From: a virus
Length of the DNA stretch: 48,000 bases
IMG/VR virus record: IMGVR_UViG_3300044626_001580
Span: 1 to 48,000 of that record
Reading direction: 5' to 3' (one strand)
A program made the translations under genes and the position numbers. Under the pieces are notes generated by a model. That model was not told where the DNA came from, did not search any database, and saw only the letters and a program-made list of their open reading frames with translations. Shown piece after piece: positions 8,314-18,000 of this stretch (within the stretch, counting starts at the first letter, position 1; each line of letters begins with the position of its first letter).

Positions 8314-8564
8314 ATCTAGATATTTGGGTTTTTAATAGAGCTAAACTAACCAAGGAACACACAAGTTATTTAGTGGAACATTACAAAAATTTCGTTCCTG
8401 TTACTGCAAAACTTTATAACATGACAGAAGTTGAGTTTTTAGAAAAAGTAGAAGGTGGCGAGATTTATATTAGGGATGTTTTCTTTAAGCTTGCGGCAGA
8501 TTTAGTGGTGGCTATATTTTTTAATGTTTTTGCTGCATTTTTTAAGGGAGTGGAAAATAAATAG
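8307..8564 (+). CDS. Small protein with C-terminal membrane segment, unknown
   Basis: It has 85 residues and overlaps the recJ stop, so it is translationally coupled. The N-terminal 60 residues are soluble and charged; residues about 62-80 (AADLVVAIFFNVFAAFF) form one hydrophobic helix near the C-terminus, as in a tail-anchored protein. No family is recognised. Confidence 0.6.
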   Translation: MLNLDIWVFNRAKLTKEHTSYLVEHYKNFVPVTAKLYNMTEVEFLEKVEGGEIYIRDVFFKLAADLVVAIFFNVFAAFFKGVENK

Positions 8565-8610
8565 CAAACTATGCCCACGAATTAGCTCAAGAAATAATTA
8601 GGTTAAATAA

Positions 8611-10083
8611 ATGCTAAAAACGTACACAGCACAGCACAAACCCAATCAGTTAATTTACGGAAGTGGACAAACTGCGGTAATTACGGGATGGGCAGTAAAA
8701 GAAACCCTACGCAAGCACTTAAAAGATAATGAATACGCTGTCATTGGACAATTATACTCACCAACTAGAGGTATAAACTTATTAATTCGTAATTTGTTAC
8801 TTAATCCTCATGTTCGGTATTTAGTTATTCTCAACGCTACTAAAGAAGATAAAAACGCGGGTGCTTGTCAATGTTTAGGTGATTTTTTCCGTTATGGTGT
8901 AGAAGCAAGTATTAGTGATACTGGGCGAAAATCTTGGGTAATTCGTTCTTTAATTCCGGGTTATATTGATATTGATATTGATATCAATGCTTTAGAAAAA
9001 TTACGGCGTTCTGTAGAAATTCAAGAAGCGATATCAATTTCTGATGCTGTTGAAAAAATCAAATTTTATGGAAATAAAGAAATAGTTACACCTTGGGGAA
9101 TACCATTAAAATTCCCCATGAATATAGTTGAATCAAATGTTTTTCCAGGAACACGATATGGACATAGAATAGAAGGTAAAACCATTGCTGAAACTTGGGT
9201 AAAAATCATCCACAGAATTAAAACAACGGGGACAATTAGACCAACTGGTTATGATGGAAAATGGCAAGAATTGATAGATTTAATGGCAGTTGTTACGGAA
9301 GAACCTGATGATTTTTATTTTCCCGAACCCAATTATTTACCAATAGATAGGAGTTTTTTAGAAGAATATATTTCGCAAATATTAGATGATGCAATTAATC
9401 AAGAAGGGGTAAAATACACCTATGGACAAAGGTTGCGTTCTTGGTTTGGAAGAGATCAAATTGAACAGGTAATTGAAAAATTAATTGGAGAAATTGATGC
9501 TGCTAGTGCGGTCATGACTTTATGGGATGTTAAAGATCATGAAAAAGGTGGTAGTCCGTGTTTAAATCATATTTGGTTAAGAGTAGTTGATAATGAATTA
9601 TCATTAACTGCTGTTTTGAGAAGTAACGATATGTTTGCAGCTTGGCCAGCTAATGCTATGGGATTGAGGGCTTTACAAAAACATATTAGAAATGAGATTT
9701 GTCAACGTTCTCAATATGATTTAAGACTTGCTCCCTTAATAACCTTGAGTCAGTCTGCTCATATTTATGATGATACTTGGAGTAATGCGGAACAGCTAAT
9801 TAAAGAACAATATTCTGCAATTTGTAAAAAATTAGATTATTATGATCCTGCGGGTAATTTTTTAATAGAAATAGCAGATGATAAGATAGTTGTTACCCAT
9901 ACAACCCCTGGAAGTGGTGAAATTGTCGGTTGCTATTCTGGGAAAAATCCTTTGAAAATGATTAAAGAAATTTGTGCTGCATCCCCTTCGGTGTGTCCAG
10001 ATCATGCAGGATATTTAGGTATGGAATTACAAAAAGCCAGTGAGTGTTTAACAAACGGTATTGAATACATCCAGGATAGGTGA
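8611..10083 (+). CDS. ThyA-type thymidylate synthase with extra N- and C-terminal domains
   Basis: The 490-residue protein converts dUMP to dTMP. The ThyA core spans about residues 175-370: YGQRLRSWFG (about 271), the catalytic-cysteine block SPCLNHIWLRV (about 313) and the substrate-binding RSNDMFAAWPANAMGL (about 336). The first 130 residues (GQLYSPTRGINLLIRNLL, NPHVRYLVIL) resemble the subunit A domain of tetrahydromethanopterin S-methyltransferase, and the last 70 (HAGYLGMELQKA, ending YIQD) resemble DUF4346; this three-part build is known in cyanobacterial and archaeal thymidylate synthases. The next gene makes its substrate. The extra domains may alter folate use, which is not testable here. 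Confidence 0.83.
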   Translation: MLKTYTAQHKPNQLIYGSGQTAVITGWAVKETLRKHLKDNEYAVIGQLYSPTRGINLLIRNLLLNPHVRYLVILNATKEDKNAGACQCLGDFFRYGVEASISDTGRKSWVIRSLIPGYIDIDIDINALEKLRRSVEIQEAISISDAVEKIKFYGNKEIVTPWGIPLKFPMNIVESNVFPGTRYGHRIEGKTIAETWVKIIHRIKTTGTIRPTGYDGKWQELIDLMAVVTEEPDDFYFPEPNYLPIDRSFLEEYISQILDDAINQEGVKYTYGQRLRSWFGRDQIEQVIEKLIGEIDAASAVMTLWDVKDHEKGGSPCLNHIWLRVVDNELSLTAVLRSNDMFAAWPANAMGLRALQKHIRNEICQRSQYDLRLAPLITLSQSAHIYDDTWSNAEQLIKEQYSAICKKLDYYDPAGNFLIEIADDKIVVTHTTPGSGEIVGCYSGKNPLKMIKEICAASPSVCPDHAGYLGMELQKASECLTNGIEYIQDR

Positions 10084-10086
10084 ATA

Positions 10087-10614
10087 ATGATTACTTACCA
10101 AAGACCAACATGGGATGAATATTTCCTTATGTTGGCTAAATTAGCCGCAACTCGCTCAACTTGTCTTGCTTTTCCAGTTGGTGCTGTAATTGTTAAAAAT
10201 AAGCAAGTTATCGCCACAGGTTATAATGGTTCACCGTCAGGCTCGGTTCATTGTATAACCCAAGGATACTGTTATCCAGGTTTAAATAGCTGTGATGCCA
10301 GTAAAATACTACCATCAAGGGCTGTACACGCAGAAGCAAATGCGATCGCTCAAGCCTCAAAGTATGGTATATCTACAGATGGATCAAGTATATACGTAAC
10401 ATTAGAACCCTGTTTATCTTGTTTGAAGCTAATTATCTCCGCAGGAATTAAAGAAGTATTTTATGAAACTTCTTTTAATAGTGGAGAAAAAGCTTTAGTT
10501 AGAGATTCTTTTGTTAACGAAGGTTTAGTTACAATTAAGCAAGTTCAACTTTCTGAAAATATAGCCAAAAAAGCTGCTTCTATCTTTATGGAAGGTGGGT
10601 TAAATTATGGCTAG
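10087..10614 (+). CDS. dCMP deaminase
   Basis: A zinc-dependent deaminase of 175 residues that turns dCMP into dUMP. The zinc and catalytic motifs are HAEANAI (about 81, glutamate as proton shuttle) and EPCLSC (about 107). An extra Cys/His-rich loop (HCITQGYC and SCDAS, residues 55-75) resembles the structural zinc site of the T4-type enzyme. It starts three bases after the thymidylate synthase stop, so substrate supply and use are coupled in one transcript. Confidence 0.9.
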   Translation: MITYQRPTWDEYFLMLAKLAATRSTCLAFPVGAVIVKNKQVIATGYNGSPSGSVHCITQGYCYPGLNSCDASKILPSRAVHAEANAIAQASKYGISTDGSSIYVTLEPCLSCLKLIISAGIKEVFYETSFNSGEKALVRDSFVNEGLVTIKQVQLSENIAKKAASIFMEGGLNYG

Positions 10615-11002
10615 TTGGGTGAGATGGAGTAAAAAGGAAGATGAAATATTAGAGGAATATGTAGGATTCCACAGCCCTGAAGACATATCTCTAATATTAA
10701 AAAAACAGGGATTTAATAGAACTCCAGAAGCCGTTAGATCAAGGTTTAAGGTTTTAAAAATATCTTACGCAAGAGAGTTTGATAATCTATCTCTTTCCAG
10801 GATAGGAAAATTATTAGGAGTAAGCCGTAGCACAACATCTTCTTGGCATAGGACAGGAAAAATAAAAGGTAAACCTTTAGGGAAGGGTAGGGAAATTGTT
10901 GTAAAATATGAAGAAGTGAGGAATTTTTTAAAGAAATATTCCCAGAAACTTAAAACTGTTTTAGACAAAGACGGATTAAACTTTTTCTTAGGAGGAGAAT
11001 AG
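10607..11002 (+). CDS. Two-domain DNA-binding protein (SANT/Myb-like plus helix-turn-helix)
   Basis: The 131-residue protein starts with a SANT/Myb-like repeat (WSKKEDEILEEYV, then TPEAVRSRFKVL, residues 7-50). A second part, about 62-112, reads LSLSRIGKLLGVSRSTTSSW and IVVKYEEVRNFLKKY, the pattern of a MerR/excisionase-like helix-turn-helix. The gene overlaps dCMP deaminase by eight bases, with GGAAGGTGGG upstream of its start. It is the clearest candidate in the window for a regulator of phage transcription and could be what reads the ACGGTAGA promoter element; that link is only inference. Confidence 0.65.
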   Translation: MASWVRWSKKEDEILEEYVGFHSPEDISLILKKQGFNRTPEAVRSRFKVLKISYAREFDNLSLSRIGKLLGVSRSTTSSWHRTGKIKGKPLGKGREIVVKYEEVRNFLKKYSQKLKTVLDKDGLNFFLGGE

Positions 11003-11008
11003 AACCTT

Positions 11009-11188
11009 ATGCTTTACTTTTACGCTTACCTTATTTTTGGATTAGGTTTTACTTTCCATGCAGCCTTGAATGATTTTTCTAATTTAATCTCAACCCCGAT
11101 AAAATCATTCTTCTACCTACTTGCACTCATCGCCTTTTACCCAATCTTTGCTATTTACGGGATTTATCTCAGAGTATTCACGCCCTAA
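11009..11188 (+). CDS. Small two-helix membrane protein, unknown
   Basis: The 59-residue frame has two hydrophobic segments (FYAYLIFGLGFTFHA and FFYLLALIAFYPIFAIYGIYL) separated by a short polar turn. A strong ribosome binding site, GGAGGAG, lies 11 bases upstream. It is the last gene before the operon terminator. Size and topology would allow a holin, but there is no endolysin beside it. Confidence 0.6.
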   Translation: MLYFYAYLIFGLGFTFHAALNDFSNLISTPIKSFFYLLALIAFYPIFAIYGIYLRVFTP

Positions 11189-11216
11189 ACCCTTGTTTTT
11201 TAACTTTTAACTTACT

Positions 11217-11276
11217 ACTTGACGACGATATAGGAAGTGTGTAAAAATTCTTTTATATCGTCGTCAAGTTTTTTTT
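11217..11276 (+). terminator. Intrinsic terminator with a promoter in its left arm
   Basis: A perfect 16-bp inverted repeat (arms 11217-11232 and 11254-11269, 21-base loop) is followed by T8 at 11269-11276. Transcripts arriving from the left contain both arms and should terminate. The left arm is also the -35 and spacer element of the promoter at 11219-11247, so transcripts begun there lack that arm and escape. Confidence 0.7.
11219..11247 (+). promoter_or_regulatory. Promoter embedded in the terminator stem
   Basis: TTGACG, 17-base spacer beginning ACGATATAG, then TAAAAA. The right arm of the hairpin repeats the -35/spacer element on the minus strand, but with no good -10 behind it. Confidence 0.6.
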
Positions 11277-11279
11277 AAA

Positions 11280-11489
11280 ATGAAAGCCAAAAAAGAGCCT
11301 TGGATTATTGTCACAGAAAAGAACGGTAATGTTCATAGATTTAATTATTACACCATTTGTAGTTTACACAACATAAAAGAGGAGGTGGTTCTTACGCAAA
11401 CTAATGGGAAGTCACATACATTCGTTGGCGATGCTGCTAAGAGTTGTTTAGAACAATGGGAAAGAATTGTAAATAAAGAGGAAAATTAA
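11280..11489 (+). CDS. Small protein of unknown function (69 aa)
   Basis: A short protein with probable beta-strands (WIIVTEKNGNVHRFNYYTI, VVLTQTNGKSHTF) and an acidic C-terminal helix. The expected transcription start near 11254 leaves about 26 bases of leader, with no ribosome binding site but a U-rich stretch directly before the ATG. Its 3' end touches the oppositely oriented tail gene. No family is recognised. Confidence 0.55.
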   Translation: MKAKKEPWIIVTEKNGNVHRFNYYTICSLHNIKEEVVLTQTNGKSHTFVGDAAKSCLEQWERIVNKEEN

Positions 11490-11827
11490 GGACGAAACTC
11501 CTGTTTTAAGCTTAAATTAAGCTCAAAAACGTCATTACCCTTAAATATCCAATTCCACTCTAAGCAACTCCATAATTGGGAGTTAAAGTTAAATGGCGCA
11601 CCATTTCTGGAAGTTAAAAACTCTTCAATTTCTTCATAATCATCCCTTGTTACTGCCATTACTTTAGCTTCTTGCATTTCCCTAACTAAGTTTAGTTGAA
11701 AATTAGTCCCCCTTAATTCAGTCCCGCCCTTACGCCTATCTGCGTTTGTGGCGGGACTTTGCTTTAGGGATAGGGGATTCTCCCAAGTTAAAACAAAACT
11801 TTGTGGTGCTGTGGGGTATACTGGCAT
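11486..11827 (-). CDS. Lambda gpM-like minor tail (tail-tip) protein
   Basis: A 113-residue protein. The C-terminal half (EIEEFLTSRNGAPFNF, WSCLEW, then FELNLSLKQEFRP) follows the pattern of the phage minor tail protein family of lambda gpM: a helix ending in FL, a glycine turn, an aromatic strand and a final strand running into a short basic tail. It is the first gene after the tape measure in transcription order, the position of gpM in lambda-like tails. Its family identity is a pattern judgement. Confidence 0.6.
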   Translation of the reverse strand: MPVYPTAPQSFVLTWENPLSLKQSPATNADRRKGGTELRGTNFQLNLVREMQEAKVMAVTRDDYEEIEEFLTSRNGAPFNFNSQLWSCLEWNWIFKGNDVFELNLSLKQEFRP

Positions 11828-11851
11828 AAAATTTAAAAAATAGGTAAGGTT

Positions 11852-12004
11852 ATGGACATTAAGAAGAGGAATGAGGAAATTAAGGGGTGCGTAGGATTAA
11901 TAATTCTAATGAGCTTGGTATTTTTCATTAAAGGTGTTGTAGATGGGGATATTAACCTCAATCCTCCTACGAGAGTAATCAAGATTGAGGTTAATGAAAG
12001 ATAA
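11852..12004 (+). CDS. Possible small single-pass membrane protein
   Basis: Fifty codons on the strand opposite the tail genes, filling the gap between the gpM-like gene and the tape measure. The product has a basic start (MDIKKRNEEIKG), a hydrophobic helix (LIILMSLVFFIKGVV) and a polar tail, the form of a type II signal-anchor protein. TAAGGT lies just before the ATG. The opposite orientation makes it less certain. Confidence 0.4.
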   Translation: MDIKKRNEEIKGCVGLIILMSLVFFIKGVVDGDINLNPPTRVIKIEVNER

Positions 12005-12005
12005 A

Positions 12006-15000
12006 TTACCTATCATATAAACCACCTCTGTTTAAGCTACCTCCAGGACGACGCTCTTGCTTGATTGTCTCTTGGATTTTTGCTTCTAAAGCTTTTTCAA
12101 ACAAGGCTTTGTTAATGTTGCCGTTGCCACCCTCGCTATTATTAATGTTCACGTTAGGCGTAATGTTAATCGTATCTCCACTTCTTCCTACGTTATTAAT
12201 ATTCCCTAAACCTTCACCTATCATACCGCCGCTACTAAAACTCTCCAATTTATTACTACTGTTTAGTTGATTCCATAACTTAGTTTCTTTTGGAGTTAAA
12301 ACCCGTTCACCTTCGTTAGCGATAATTAAGCGTGGGTTAAACCCACTTATCGCCCTTTCCTTGTTTAATAAATCCCCAACCATTCCGCCTTTAGCAAAAC
12401 TAGAGAGCGTAGCTGAACCAAAGTCAAATGCTCCGCTAGAACCAAAGTCTACAAAGTCTAATCCGCCGTCTAAACCACCTAAGCTAAAACCATCGCTAAA
12501 GTCAAATGCTCCGCTAGAACTAAATGGGATTGCGCTACTGCCTTCGAGTATTCCAAAACTACTCTCTCCAAACGCTCCAAAAATACTATCTAGCACTCCG
12601 CCATCTTTGCTACCTGCGCCCATAATATTTTGCAAGGCTAAAGCCGCTTGTTGTAGCATTGTAGCGGACATACTTAGATTAGCTCCCGCGTTATTTAAAG
12701 CGATCGCGCCCACGTCTTTAGCTTTATTGCCAAAAATAATTTCAGTTAATTTACCAAATAGTTGGTTAGACAGTTCCTTACTTGCAACAGCAGCTAAATT
12801 GCTTAAAATACTTTTTGCAATCTCGCTAAAAGCATCGACTATACTTCTTTTACTCAACTCCGTCTTTTTCTTTTCTAAGTCTCTCTGCGCTCTATCTAAT
12901 TCTTTTAGTTGTTTGTTATTGCCTGAATTTTGGTATGCGTTTCTTACTTCCTGAATATTACCGGACGTATTCATTATAATGTCGCGGCGTTTCTTAGCAA
13001 TCTCATCTAGGGATTTATTAATATCCTGTAAATCGCCAGCGTTTTTATTAACAGAGTCGTTCATGAAAAATCCCTTTAGGATATTGTCAAAATCTCCTTT
13101 AATTCCGCTAATAGCCTCGGTGAACATATTAAATTCTTTCGCAACATTGTCTAGTTTTAACTCGTTTAGCTTAAGTAAATTTTCACTAAGTACAGATATT
13201 TCTTCTGCTGAATAATTACTTGATAATCCTAGTTTAGCTATTTCGTTTTTTTCCTTCTCAAAATCCATCTTAATTTGTGATAAAAGCTGTGCTTTTTGCA
13301 ATTCCTTGTCTCTAACTCCGAACAAACCCCGACCTCTTATTATCTCGGAAGAAATTGCACTACCGGATGAATTTAATTTTTCCATCCTGCCGAGTTCAAT
13401 GCCTCTATTTGTAATCGGCGCGAGCTTAGTTTGGTAAGAATTTTCTGCGTCAAGGTTAGATTTTTCTTTTCCGTAATTACGGAAAGCTTTTAGTCGTTCT
13501 ATTAATTTTTCTTGTGGACTAAGTAAGGTGTTACCTTGAATTTCCAATAATTGTTTCTTGTAAGCATTAGTTAGCTCGTTAGTTTTTATTGTTAATTCAT
13601 TGGTTAAGCTGACTAAACTAACCATCCCATCCTTATTGTCAATCGCAAACCGTTCATTGTCTAGTTGCAATGATTTCATTTGCGAGGCTTGGATAGTTTG
13701 CGATTTAGTTAATTCGTCGTTAGCTTGCTTAATTCGCTTAACTGTATCGGCATAATTAAAGTTAAGATCAACGCCCTCTCTTTTAACAGAATTAACATTG
13801 AGAATGGCTTTAAATTCTTTCTGAAAAGCTGCTTCACTCATGTTACCGCCCTTACCTCCGCCATCATAATAACGTCTTTGGAGATCTAGTAATTGTTGGT
13901 ATTGGTCACGGGTTAATTCTAGTAAGCTAATATTTCTTTGAAGTGATGGAATTTTTAAAACCAACGGATTTAGCGGGTCAATTTCCTCAAGTTTTTGAAC
14001 TAACTGTAACTGTTGTTGTAGTTGTTCAATAACTTTTGATTGTTGCGATATATCCTGCTCGCTTAATCTGAAAAACTCTTTTTTGTCAAAATCTTTCATT
14101 GACGCTTTGAGGATGCTATCAATATTGGATTTTAAAAATTTCAAGCTATTTTTAGCTTCTGCATTTTTAAAAGCTGTAGCTTTAAAACTTAGATCGTTTG
14201 TCTGGATTGCGGCTGCGGCTAATCTCGGATCATTAGGAAATCTCTTCATTGCCAGATTAAATGCGGCTTGTAAGTCCGGTTTTTGCGCGATCGCTCCATC
14301 CGTTTCTCTAATAATTTGCTTCAACGACTCAACATCTTTCTCTAATTTGCGGCGTAATTCATTAAATTGGAGACTAAACATATCCGCATTACTCATGTTA
14401 GGAGATAAACCTTTTAACACCGTTATTCTAGTCCCTAGAGTAGAATCTTTCGTACTACTGATGTCTCCTATCGCGCCTTTTTGAGAGGACATAATAAGCC
14501 TGTAAGCCTCTAGCCTTTGTTTTAGCTCATTTTCTTTGATTTGTTCAGGATTTAGATTGCTGTTAATTTGATTAGTTTGATATTGTTGGGCAGCGGTGTT
14601 TAATTTAAGTCTACTAGCTTGTGTTACCGCTTGCTGCATTTGGTTGGGTTGAATACTTCCGCCTTGCATAACAATCTGCACCAATTGTCGCGCTGTATTG
14701 CCGTACCGATTTTCTGCTTTGGGGAGGTAATTACCTAGCGTAATATCACCATCCCCTACTCCTAATGATGCGTTAGGATTTCCCGCAAAAACGGTAGATA
14801 AAACTTTTCGGAAGGAGTCTAGCTTTTGCCCTCTACTGTTCTGTTTTAAGTATTTCTGAACAAAGACTAATTGCTCTTGTGGACTCATTTGAGACAGAGC
14901 GTCTATGTTTGTACCCAGTCCTCTAGCCGTAGCGGGCATGAACTGAATTAAACCTGTTGCGTTTGTGCGTTTGTTCCTAGCAGATGGCGAAAGTGTACCA

Positions 15001-18000
15001 CCTGTTTCATACAGCATCGTTTTAAGTAGGTCTTCAGGGTTTGCTCCTACGCTTTGAGCTATTTTAGCCACGCTTTGCAGGAACTTGGTATCTATACGTG
15101 GATCTAGCCCTGGAACAAGCGGAACTTTTGGAACGGGTTGACGATTTCTTGATGTCTTGGGCGTATTAACAGTGTTTTGCACGCCACCTGAATATTCTTT
15201 TGATAACTTAGCGGTCAGCCTACTTGCTTGCGAGTCTGGCAATGAGTTACGTTGATTGTTCTCGCTAGGGGCGTATTCAATATGTAGGTGTGCAGCGTCG
15301 GCATCCCTCGCAGTACCAGGGTTTCGAGTCCCGAATTGCGTACCTCTTCCGCCTGCCTCACCCACAGTACCTAGTAGATCACCCGTCTTAACCTTTTGTC
15401 CCACCTGTACATTTCTGTCTAGCAGATGTCTCATGTTTAAGTGAGTGATTTTCTTGCCTTCAAATTCTATAGGCATATCTAGCTTGATGATCACAAGCTG
15501 TTGGGGTTGATACCCAGGAACTAATGGGTTTGCATCGTCTGTATTCTTAGTTCCGCCTACTCGACTTTGCACCACAGTACCAGCGAGAGGGCTAAAAATC
15601 TTAGAACCTATTGGCGCGAAGATATCATCACCAATGTGACCCCTCGCAGAGTCTATTGACGAACTACTATTTTCAACAAAACCAACCTTCCCTTTTGCTT
15701 TTAACCGCGTACTAGGCGTTGAATTATTATCTACTCCATAAAATTGCTTTAAAGCTCCAATCGGATTACTAACAAACTCTTTAGCACCCTGCTCTAACTG
15801 TTGCCCAGCTTTTTCCCCAAACACCGTGCTAACCGCCGATTGAACACCACCCGCTAAATTTTGTAACAAGCCTTGTCCGGTAGCCAGGGAAGCTAACCAG
15901 TTGGAGGTTTTTATTCCCATATCAGTGATCGCAGTCCCCACGCGATCAAAGCCGTTCTCAAAAGACTTAACTAAATCTGCAAACTTAGTACCAAGACCTT
16001 CTATCCATGAGTTGCTAGTTTTACTTAAGTCTTTAATACTATCTTCAGCTTTTTTAGTTGCGTCTACAACACTGTTAGATAAGTTATTTATATTCTTATT
16101 AATTTCATCAACCGTCCTGTTTACGTTTTCAAGACTGAGATTAAAGTTATCGGCAATACTAGAATCTATCGAGATAATTTTTCCTGGTAAACTCCGTTGT
16201 AGTTCTATAGCTTGTAGCTGAATATCTTGGACGTTATTCTGGTAGTCAATCCTCTGTTTTCTTGCTTCTAGTCGTTGTTTCTCTATTTCGGTTGTTTGGG
16301 AAATTACATTAATAATCCCCTCAATAAACTGAGTGTAGATATTGTCCCCAGCACCAATTAAAGCCTCTCTAAGTTTATTCTGTACTTTAGAGTTTTCAAA
16401 GGTCTTTTGTGCTTTCTCAAATTCAATACCCACAGCTTGAGATTCTCGAACGGCTGCGCGATAATAGTCGGTGACTTGCTTTGTTTGTTGGTAGAGGCTT
16501 TGGATTAAGTTATATTTCTGCTCTGCAATTTGTTGTTGCATATCAACAGTTTGGATTTGCATTTCCTTAACTTTTATAAAGCCACTTAAAATCTCTTTTT
16601 CTTTACTTCCATCAATACTTCTTTCTTGTGCAGCCTTTAAGGTGTCTATACCGCTTCTTTTATTTAAATTAAGGGCGTTTAAGACTCCATCTAAATCATT
16701 AACTTCCAATTGAGCGGACATCTCTTGGATTTGTTTTAAATTATCGGCAATTTTACCAGTCAGAGTGGCTTGAGTTTTTAAGTTGTTCGTATATTCCAGT
16801 TGCCCTGGTAAAACGTCCCCACTGCTGCCAAGATTAAATAAATTAGTTTTCTCTAAACTTAATGCCGTATCTCTATATTGTCTTAGATCGTTAAACTTAG
16901 CTTCTAAGTTCCTTATTTCAATTGCAAATTTTTGCATTTCTGTTAAGGAATTTTTAATAGCCTTAGTCATCTTGTCTTGTTCTTGAATAACTGTGGCTAA
17001 ATCTTGTTCAGTTACCTTAATTATTTTATTAATTTGTTCAATTTCACTTTGATAAAGTTTGGGATTTTTCTTTAGTTCTTCCCAATACTCCAAATAAGTT
17101 TTTAAAGTTTCTACTTGTTTGTCTAAATTAGCTTTAGTTCCGCCAAACAATTCTAAGGGCTTTTCTCTTCTTTGACTTAATTCTTTTTCTTGTTCTTGCA
17201 GTTCTCTTAATTGTTGAATGTCGCCAGGATTGTTAGCAACAACAGCCCGACGCTTCATTTTAATATCATCCAAAGATTTATCAATGGCTTGAATTTCTTG
17301 GATAGCATCTTGTATAGCAGGAGAGTTACTATCTTTCAAAATATCGAAAGTGTTTTGTTGCCCAATAGTTGTTTGTTTGGCACTATCCTCCATTTGTTTT
17401 ATTAGTTTTTTTGTATCGTTATCAAATGGGTTAAGCGTAAATCCTTCTCTAAATGCTGAAAAGTTATCACGGCTAACTTTAGAGGATGGATTTAATAATT
17501 TTCTTTGTTCATTAATAGACTGAGTAACGTTTCTAGTCTGTTCGCCAATTGCGCCGCTGCTATCCTTGAAATTCATCATTGTTTCATCAATAGCTTTCAT
17601 CGCCATTGATAAAACAAACATCTGAGCGGCTAAAGTTGCAATACTTTGACTCATTCCCAGCAATGCACCCTTAGCCCCTCCCGCAGAGAATAAAATTCCT
17701 TTTAAATACGTCGCAAACATTAACCAAACAGGACTTCCTAATTTAATTAAGGTAATCAGTAAGACACTTTTTAAGAGTTGGAAATTCTTAGTTACTAAAT
17801 CTATACCAGACGCAAAAACACTTAAAGAAAAGTTTCTGAAAGGCAGTAAAGTTTTACCAATACTTTCCTGTAGCTCAGTTAAGGAATTATTGAATTTATT
17901 AGTTATCGCCACTGAAGAATTAACGGCATCTCCTACGCCTGATGAAGTTTGCGCTTTTAATTGTTGAGCAAATTTTGGCAAAAAGTCCTCAGCTAAAACC

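Noticed and set aside
11009-11188. Holin call for the two-helix membrane protein
   Set aside because: Size and topology fit, but there is no endolysin or spanin nearby and small membrane proteins are common in phages, so only a neutral call was made.
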